Of a DNA stretch of 64,000 bases, positions 57,655 to 64,000 are shown piece by piece. Numbering within the stretch: the first letter of the stretch is position 1; each line of letters opens with the position of its first letter. The translations under genes were made by a program, and so were the position numbers. The notes under the pieces were generated by a model. That model was not told where the DNA came from. It did not search any database and saw only the letters and a program-made list of their open reading frames with translations. Source of the DNA: Peromyscus leucopus (lineage: Eukaryota; Chordata; Mammalia; Rodentia; Cricetidae); assembly GCF_004664715.2 (NCBI RefSeq), contig NC_051083.1:114524534-114588533 (forward strand), read 5' to 3'.

Positions 57655-58065
57655 CAAGGAGGGTTTGTTCCAGACATATAAGGCTGGTTCAATATTCAAA
57701 AAAATCAATCAACTGAATCCATCATATTAAAAGGCTAAATGGGGAAAACCATATAATTACAGCAATTGGCTTAGAAAAAGCATTTAAAGAATTCAACAGT
57801 AATACATTATTCAAACGCCTTGGAAAATACAGGAACACTGAAGGAATTTTTTCAACATGTTAAAAGGTATCTATAAAAAGCTCCTATTAACATCTTATAT
57901 AAAGGCTAATAACTGAATTGTTTCCTCTTAATGATAGAAATGATATCTCTTGTCACCATTTATCTAATATTCAGTATATAGTACTGAAAGTTCTGGCCAA
58001 TGCAATAAAATGAAAATATTAGAATTTGAGAGAAAGAAATAAAGATATTTGTACATGATGATGCA
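57655..58065 (+). pseudogene. L1 ORF2 RT-region fragment
   Basis: 'aaaatcaatcaactgaatcc', 'agaaaaagcatttaaagaat', 'atctataaaaagctcctatt' and 'agttctggccaatgcaataa' are L1 ORF2 phrases from the reverse-transcriptase region. Multiple stops. Confidence 0.75.
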
Positions 58066-58069
58066 ATGG

Positions 58070-58480
58070 GTGAGTGCTGGTGAGACATGGAAATATCAAG
58101 CTGGTACTAACCTGGAAGCTTCATTCTTATAGACTAGCTTTCATTAAGCTGGAAGGTGCTATGCATATTACCAGAGGAAAACAAGGTAATTAATCTTACC
58201 TAACTGTGAACCTTACAAGTTACAAAAAATAACTAGCCTGACAAGACATGTTCAATGATACAATAGTGGCATGAACATCATTGGAGTAACTACCTACTTT
58301 CTTAGCTAGGAACCAAACATTTAAAGATGGATAACATATGGTCATTGTCCCACAATAAATAACAGCCTATAATGCAAGAAACAGATCACAGATAATTATA
58401 GCCCAGATAAAGACCTCCATGGCTGCTAAGAGAGGGAGAATCAGTTTCCTCCTGGGACAAGCTCTAGCATAGGTCCTCTA
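58070..58480. mobile_element. Possible old rodent repeat, unassigned
   Basis: Text around 58255-58330 (ggcatgaacatcattggag) and 58080-58150 recalls a dispersed rodent repeat of uncertain class. Low confidence. Confidence 0.3.
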
Positions 58481-58492
58481 ATCCCAACATGA

Positions 58493-58602
58493 AGAGTTTT
58501 GAATTAGGTTATCTCTCAGGTGGGTCCTAGCTTTAACATTCAGAATCCACGTTCAATTTAGATATTTGAGGTATGATTCTTGTTATTTGTGTTAAGGGAG
58601 AA
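58493..58602 (+). repeat. 110-bp segment with an inverted copy at 62862
   Basis: About 92% identical to the complement of 62862-62972. It contains a phrase resembling a CR1/L3-type 3' end (gttatctctcaggtgggtcc; tttaacattcagaatcc). Confidence 0.85.
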
Positions 58603-58789
58603 GCCTGGCAGTATGGATGCAGTAGAGGAAACAGAATGATGACAAGAACAGTTAAGAGACTATTGCCGGTTAGACAGTAATGACAGTCCTGCTGAACAAG
58701 GGATAAGGCACTGGTAACTGACAAGATGGAAGAGTTTAAGGTCCATAATATTCAACTTACTTAATTTTAAAATATCACAACTGATTGTC

Positions 58790-59211
58790 ATCCTACTACT
58801 CGCTGGCCACTTCTTTTCCGTTTTCATTGCTGGTTCTTCCTCTTAACAGTACACTAACACAGGGCTCAGGCCTTATAGCATTCATTGCCTTCACACTCTT
58901 GGCTCTAATTATGTATATGACAATGATCCCCTAAAGGTACAGCACCAATCCAGACCTCTTCTCCATACTCCAGATGCATATACTGCCTAACTGCCACTTA
59001 GATATCTAGTAAGGATCTGAAAGTGACATGTCTAAAACTGAGCTCCTTCAGGCTAAGCCAAATCTACCTACAGTCTTTCTCACCTTAGTAAATGCCATCT
59101 CCTTCCTCAGGAACAAAACTAGAGGATTCATCCTTGTCATTTCCATTTCATATCCCATAGCCAATCTACCAACAAATCTTATGCATCTTGTAACATCAAA
59201 AGTTGTTTCAG
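58790..59211 (+). mobile_element. L2 relic, first part
   Basis: 'aggcctta'-type phrases, then 'ccagacctcttctccatact', 'gatatctagtaaggatctga', 'atgtctaaaactgagctcct' and 'aatcttatgcatcttgtaac'. Interrupted at 59211 by B1 and L1; resumes at 60167. Confidence 0.75.
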
Positions 59212-59381
59212 TGGGCTGGGTGGTGGCGGTACATGCCTTTAATTCCAGTGCTCGGGAGGCAGAGTCAGGCGGATCTCTGTGAGTTCGAGGCCAGCCTGGT
59301 CTACAGAGTGAGAGCCAGAACAGGCACCAAAACTATACAGAGAAACCCTGCCTCAAAAACAAAAAGAAAAAAAAAGAAGCA
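59212..59381 (+). mobile_element. B1 SINE sharing its target site with the next L1
   Basis: 'gggctgggtggtggcggtac', 'gagttcgaggccagcctggt' and 'acagagaaaccctgcctcaa', then an A-rich tail. Flanked by AAAAGTTGTTTCAG (59198-59211) and AAAAATTGTTTCAG (59382-59395). Confidence 0.92.
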
Positions 59382-59395
59382 AAAAATTGTTTCAG

Positions 59396-60152
59396 CAGGA
59401 TGGTAGAGCTGGAACAGGGATGGAGTGAGAGAGCAATGAAAGAGATACCATGACAGAAGGAGACATCATGGGGATAGAGAGAAGCCAGGTGTTAGGGAAG
59501 TTCCCAGGAATCCAAAAGGACAACCCCAGCTTAGACTACTAGCAATAGTAGAGAGGGTGCCTGAAAAGAACTGGCTTACCCCAGTAATCAGATTGGTGAA
59601 TACCCATAGAGCCTTTCTCCAGTAACTGATGGAAGCAGATGCAAAGATCTGTAGCCAAACGCCAGGCTGGGCTCCAGGAGTTGAGTAGAAGAGAGAAAAG
59701 AGGGATTCTATGAGCAAGGGCATCAAGATCATGATGGGGAAACCTACAGAGACAAACAAACCAAACTAGTGGGAACTCATGAACTTTAGATCAACAGCTA
59801 TGGAGCCTGCATGGGACTAGACTAGGCCCTCTGCATGGCGAGACAGTTGTGTAGCTTGATCTGCTTAAGGGCCCCCTGGCAGTAGGATCAGGATCCATCC
59901 CTGGTGCATGAGCAGGCTTTCTGGAGTCCAATACCTATGATGGGACATCTTCCACAGCCTTGAGGCAGGGGGCGGGGCTTGGACCTGCCTCTACTAAATG
60001 TACCAGGCTCTGCTGATTCCCCATGGGAGGCCTTACCTTCTTGTAGGAGGGAATGGGGGATGGGTTGGGGGGGAAGGCTGGAGGTGCCAGAAGAGGGAAG
60101 AGGGGGATCTTTGATTGGTATGTAAAATGAATAGAAAAAATTTCTTAATAAA
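59396..60152 (+). mobile_element. 5'-truncated L1, 3' UTR only
   Basis: 'agcaatgaaagagataccat', 'atcaagatcatgatggggaa', 'ggagcctgcatgggactaga', 'catccctggtgcatgagcag', ending 'ggtatgtaaaatgaataga' with an A-rich tail. Its downstream target duplication AAAAGTTGTTTCAG is at 60153-60166; its upstream one is the repeat that also ends the B1. Confidence 0.9.
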
Positions 60153-60166
60153 AAAAGTTGTTTCAG

Positions 60167-60245
60167 TCCTGCTCCAATAACCATCAACTCTTGCCTAAAT
60201 TACTTTAGCAGCTTTCTATTTGGTATCCTGGCTTCTAACTTGCAA
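60167..60245 (+). mobile_element. L2 relic, second part
   Basis: 'ctccaataaccatcaactct', 'tgcctaaattactttagcag' and 'ggtatcctggcttctaactt' continue the L2 of 58790 in frame with its consensus order. Confidence 0.7.
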
Positions 60246-60249
60246 AGCA

Positions 60250-61400
60250 TTAATGATATCTTCTTTAGATAGCCAAAGCTTTTGCACAAAAAGGGAAACA
60301 ATTAAATGAAAAAGCAACCCATGGAATGTGAGAAAATATATGCAAAACAAACATCTATCTGAAAAAACATTATTATTCAAAGCACAGAAAGAACTCCTAT
60401 AGCTCAGTAACAACAATTAAAAAGAGACTAAAAACTAGAGATAAAAAAAATACCTGAATAAACACTTCTCCAAAGAAGGTAAAACGTACAGCAGGTATAT
60501 CTAAAAGGGGTTCACATCACTGATCATTTGGAATATGCAAATCAAAACTACAATAAAGTTATTACCTCATAGTCACAGGGGTGGTTACAATTTTGAAAAG
60601 ATAGAAAGTGTTTCCAAGAATAAAGGGGAGGGGAAATAGTTTTATATTGCTAATGAAAATATAAATTGGTACAGTCACTATGGAAAATAGTAGGAGTCAC
60701 AATCCCAAAAATTAAAATAAATAATGCAGTGGTCCCATATCTAAAAATATATCCAAAAGAACTGAAATAAGTGTTTTCAAGAGATATCTACAGTACTAGG
60801 ATCACTGAAAAAGTCTTCTCAAAAGCTGAGCCCTGGAAACAAACACAATGCCCATACATGGAAGAACGAATTAATAAAGTGTACATATAAGCTATGACTA
60901 TACATACTATATTTGTATGTATAAAAAACACAGCAGAAACAGTATTCAGGTTTAAAAAGAAAGGAATACTAGCATTTGCAACAAGATGAGTAGACCTGGA
61001 AAATGTTATCCTAGAGGAATGAAACAGACACAGAAGGGCAAATCCCACATGGTAGCATTTATATGATGTTTCAAAAGTAGCCAAACTCATAGAAGCAGAG
61101 GATAGAAGATGGTAGTCAGGGACTGAGGAGAGGAAGAAGGGGGGTATTAATTCAATGGTATAGCTTCAATACTTCAAGATGGTTAAGTCTTAGAGGGCCA
61201 GTATAGTATTAATTGTTTAAAATACTGTAATAATGACTTGAGTTTGCTAAGACAGTATATCTTCTGGTAAGTGCTCTTATCACACATACAAATATGAAAA
61301 AAAAAAACTTTGAGGAATGATTGATAGGCTCATAGCAGAGACTGACATGATTTTATAACATACACTTACGTCCAATTTCATTAAGATGAATACATTAAAT
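60250..61400 (+). pseudogene. Old L1M ORF2 end and 3' UTR
   Basis: 'gaaaaagcaacccatggaat', 'aatatgcaaatcaaaactac', 'tacagtcactatggaaaata', 'aaatgttatcctagaggaat' and 'ggtatagcttcaatacttca' follow an older mammalian L1, not Lx. Decayed. Confidence 0.75.
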
Positions 61401-61479
61401 ACATACAAGGTTTTATTCATCAACTGTATTTCAATAATTTGGCTTAAGCAACACAAATAACGGCCACCAGGATTGTGTG

Positions 61480-61780
61480 TTGGGTGGGTGGGGGTATGTG
61501 TGTTCTTGAGTATGTGCACTGAGTATATGACAGAGGTCAAAGGAGGACTTCAGATGTCCTGCTGTCACCTTCTACATTATTCCTTGCAGACAAGGTTTGT
61601 CACTAAACCTGGAGGTTGGCAGCCAGTACACATCAGCAATCCTCCTGTTACCAAGCCCCGCAGTGCTGGGGTTATAGGCTCATATGTAACCCCGTGAATG
61701 CTAAGATCCAAACTCAATTCTTAATACTTACACTGTAAGAGCAACTGTTCTTACCTATCAAACCATCTCGTAAGGTTCCC
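61480..61780 (-). mobile_element. B4-family SINE, minus strand
   Basis: 'gacagaggtcaaaggaggac', 'gcagtgctggggttataggc', 'agatccaaactcaattctta' and 'taccta tcaaaccatctcg' (spacing kept short) fit a complemented B4. Confidence 0.55.
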
Positions 61781-62129
61781 CCAAACATAATTCCATTAAA
61801 GGCTAAATTACATCACTCTTTGTACAAGATTCATCATAGACTTACTTATTTTACTCAACTTAAAAGGTAAATCTAGCTGCTCCTTCAATTACACTTTCAA
61901 ATTCAGCTCCTAATATTCCCCTTTCTCACTGATTTACTCACACCAGCTCCCTGATTCATCATTTGGTCATTTCCAGAATCTAAGCAATAAATTAGGGATG
62001 TTTTTCAGGATCATATACATTTACAGTACATAAAATAGCTCCTAGCAAACAGTAAATATATGATCAATAAATAAATTCGTATGAAACCTATGGGAGATGA
62101 CAGAATAGGGAACAGCTACCTTAGATATA
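61781..62129. other. Mostly unique; possible L2 tail
   Basis: 'tagctcctagcaaacagtaa' and 'atgatcaataaataaatt' resemble an L2 end at about 62035-62085. No gene. Confidence 0.35.
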
Positions 62130-62790
62130 ACTGAGAAAGAAAGAATTTAAGAACATATTTCTAGACTATAATCAGTTAATGTCTCAACTCTCATCAAAGA
62201 AGCTTCTTGTAGTATTTGGTAATTAAGACATACACACAGACCTACAACCTGACAAAGTGCAGAGAGAGCCATTGAATACTCCTCCCTAAATGGGATGTCT
62301 ATATCGCATCTCTTCTTCCCAAGTCTCAGAATTTATGTGGAAGAGGGGTAAGCTATAAGAAAAGTGTCTTTCAGATACAACAGGGAAGTTGCAACTATGA
62401 GCTTGTAGAAACTGTGACAGCACACACAGGACTTGCACATGTTAAAACAAGACCAAGTCCCAGCATGGAGGAGGAGAAATGTTACGAAGGTCCTAGCCCT
62501 GGATAAGGAGTTATTGGCAGTTGATAGCTGCTGGGAGAGGGAAAAGCAGGTTCTTTGATGGAGTGACACTGGTTTATCAACCACTCAGGGCAGATCCCAT
62601 ATTCAAGACTAGCTGGCCAACAAAAAAAACAGACTATTTTAAAAGAGAAAAAGAACATGAAGTTTGGTGGATGTGGAGGAAGGGGAAAATCTGGGGGGAG
62701 TTGGGGAAGGGGAGAGAATATGATCAAAATTAAAAATATATTGTATGAAATTCTCAAAGAATATAGTAAAACAGTTTTAAAATACAATTA
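62130..62790 (+). mobile_element. Lx-type L1 3' UTR
   Basis: 'gctgctgggagagggaaaag', 'gatggagtgacactggttta', 'actagctggccaacaaaaaa' and 'aaaatatattgtatgaaatt' match the rodent L1 3' UTR. Confidence 0.8.
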
Positions 62791-62861
62791 AAAAAAGCTT
62801 ATTGGAGAAGAAAGTACATGTGGCAAAATTTAAACTCAAAGATCCATAGATTTAATTATAC

Positions 62862-62972
62862 ATTCTCCTTAACACAAATAACAAGAATTATAACTTAAAT
62901 ATCTAAATTGAACATGGATTCTGAATGTTAAGGCTAGCGCCCACCTGAAAGATAACCTAATTCAAAACTCTT
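62862..62972 (-). repeat. Inverted copy of the 110-bp segment at 58493
   Basis: Reads as the complement of 58493-58602 with about nine substitutions; similarity stops abruptly at both ends. Confidence 0.85.
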
Positions 62973-63804
62973 CCTTTTTCACTCATTATTTTCCTTTATG
63001 ATATCACATATGTCTGTATTTCCAAATAAAGAATGACTAATTCAGAAGTACATCTCTTTTGAAATGCACATACACAAATACATGCTGTAAAAATGTTATA
63101 CATAATTTCTTCCTCAGATTCAAACAGGCAGGTTTTACGATTAATAAGATACCTTTCTTCTCCCTTAATCCTTTCCTTTTCCCTGTAGACAAGTACAGGG
63201 TTATATCTTTTATTTGGAATAAATGGGATATGGTTTGTGAATATAAATTAATACCTATAATTTCTGGATTTAGAAGAACAGACTGGCTCTCACGAAATTA
63301 ATTTAGTTAAAAATTGGATTTAAAGATCTGCTGAAAGACAGTATTGTTCTGCTTCCTTCTAAATTACCATCCCATCATCAAAAATGTGTATTTAATAATT
63401 CCAGTTATTAAGCTAAAATGTAACAGAAAAGGTAAGAGAAAAAGATATGAACTATGAGAAAATCTGTATCTGTATAAAATTCGACTTTTTAATAGGTTCA
63501 TTCTTCTTTTCTCTGTCTGTGCATTCAAATATCCATTAAAAGCAATACGAAATGGATGATACATTTAACTGTGGTCTGTATCTTAGTCCCTACTAATTTA
63601 CATTAATTCAATAATAGCACTGAAATTTACATGGAACTGCTGTTAATAACATTTTTTGCTGTGTTTGGCGTACTGTAAGTACAGGAGTAAATTAGAGATA
63701 ATTTTGACCTCTTTCTAATTCAGCTCTTCAGTTTCTTCTGAGTCTGTACTTTAGTAAATACAAGATGCCTTTAAAAACTGTATACAGAACATAGGCAGAA
63801 ACCT
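62973..63804. other. Unique sequence, no gene seen
   Basis: AT-rich, no repeat recognised. Confidence 0.5.
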
Positions 63805-63890
63805 GTGGGGAAGCACTTGTCTAGCCTGCTTGAAACCTGCTGGTGAATTCCCAACACAGCAATAAAACAAAATAAAATATATAAATAAGA
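63805..63890 (+). mobile_element. ID-like SINE fragment
   Basis: 'ggggaagcacttgtctagcc' then 'gaattcccaacacagcaata' and an A-rich tail resemble an ID or B4 head. No target duplication found. Confidence 0.45.
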
Positions 63891-64000
63891 AGTCCGCCTA
63901 TGTGTGATTCATGTGTATATATCTTAGTGGATATATAAACATTAATATGTATATATAATTGTACACACATGAGCTTCTGGCAATTTCTTAAGTTCTTTTT

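Noticed and set aside
57331..57708. 125-codon minus-strand open frame
   Set aside because: Antisense to an Lx-type L1 3' UTR; chance frame.

Overview
This window is non-coding nuclear DNA from a muroid rodent. The evidence is a dense population of rodent-specific repeats: B1, B4 and B2/B3-type SINEs, Lx-like and younger L1 3' UTRs, and rodent ERVK-like LTRs. Older mammalian MIR, L2 and L1M relics lie beneath them. The youngest B1 copies have a body type I associate with Cricetidae, perhaps a deer-mouse-like lineage; that lineage call is inference. I found no protein-coding gene, tRNA, rRNA or CRISPR array. The longest open frames are about 100-126 codons and lie in repeats (for example 32371-32751 minus, inside an L1 3' UTR). 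The window fits an intergenic desert or a very large intron.

Layout. 1-7 kb: mostly unique AT-rich DNA with scattered SINE, MIR and L2 relics and a striking alternating purine-pyrimidine tract at 2426-2527. 7-10 kb: an old L1 carrying B1 and B4 SINEs and a younger L1 with a 5' inversion. 12-19.5 kb: broken old L1 material (5' region, ORF1/ORF2 scraps, 3' UTRs) interrupted by an unidentified 1.3 kb block. 17.2-18.0 kb: first copy of a 765-bp duplicated segment. 21.5-24.6 kb: an unassigned, possibly LTR-element-derived region with two nearly identical B1s in opposite orientation. 25-31 kb: L2, three MIRs and a 5'-truncated L1. 31.8-33.7 kb: a CTTT array, an inverted L1, a B1 and the second copy of the 765-bp segment. 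34-40 kb: largely unique DNA with MIR and L2.

40.7-46.3 kb is the most structured region. It holds a solo LTR and a complete but gene-less provirus of one LTR family (A), each invaded by other LTRs (B and C), with 6-bp target-site duplications still visible. 54.1-55.1 kb holds a triple nest: LTR-C inside B1 inside LTR-B. 59.2-60.2 kb has a B1 and an L1 that used the same target site inside an L2. 55-63 kb is otherwise L1 relics, plus a 110-bp inverted duplication between 58.5 and 62.9 kb.

Nothing here works together as a gene system. The value of the window is its readable insertion history: LTR-A, then LTR-B, then a B1, then LTR-C. The target-site duplications were read directly from the sequence. 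Repeat family names come from memory of consensus sequences and need a RepeatMasker check; LTR-A, LTR-B and LTR-C are labels used only here.
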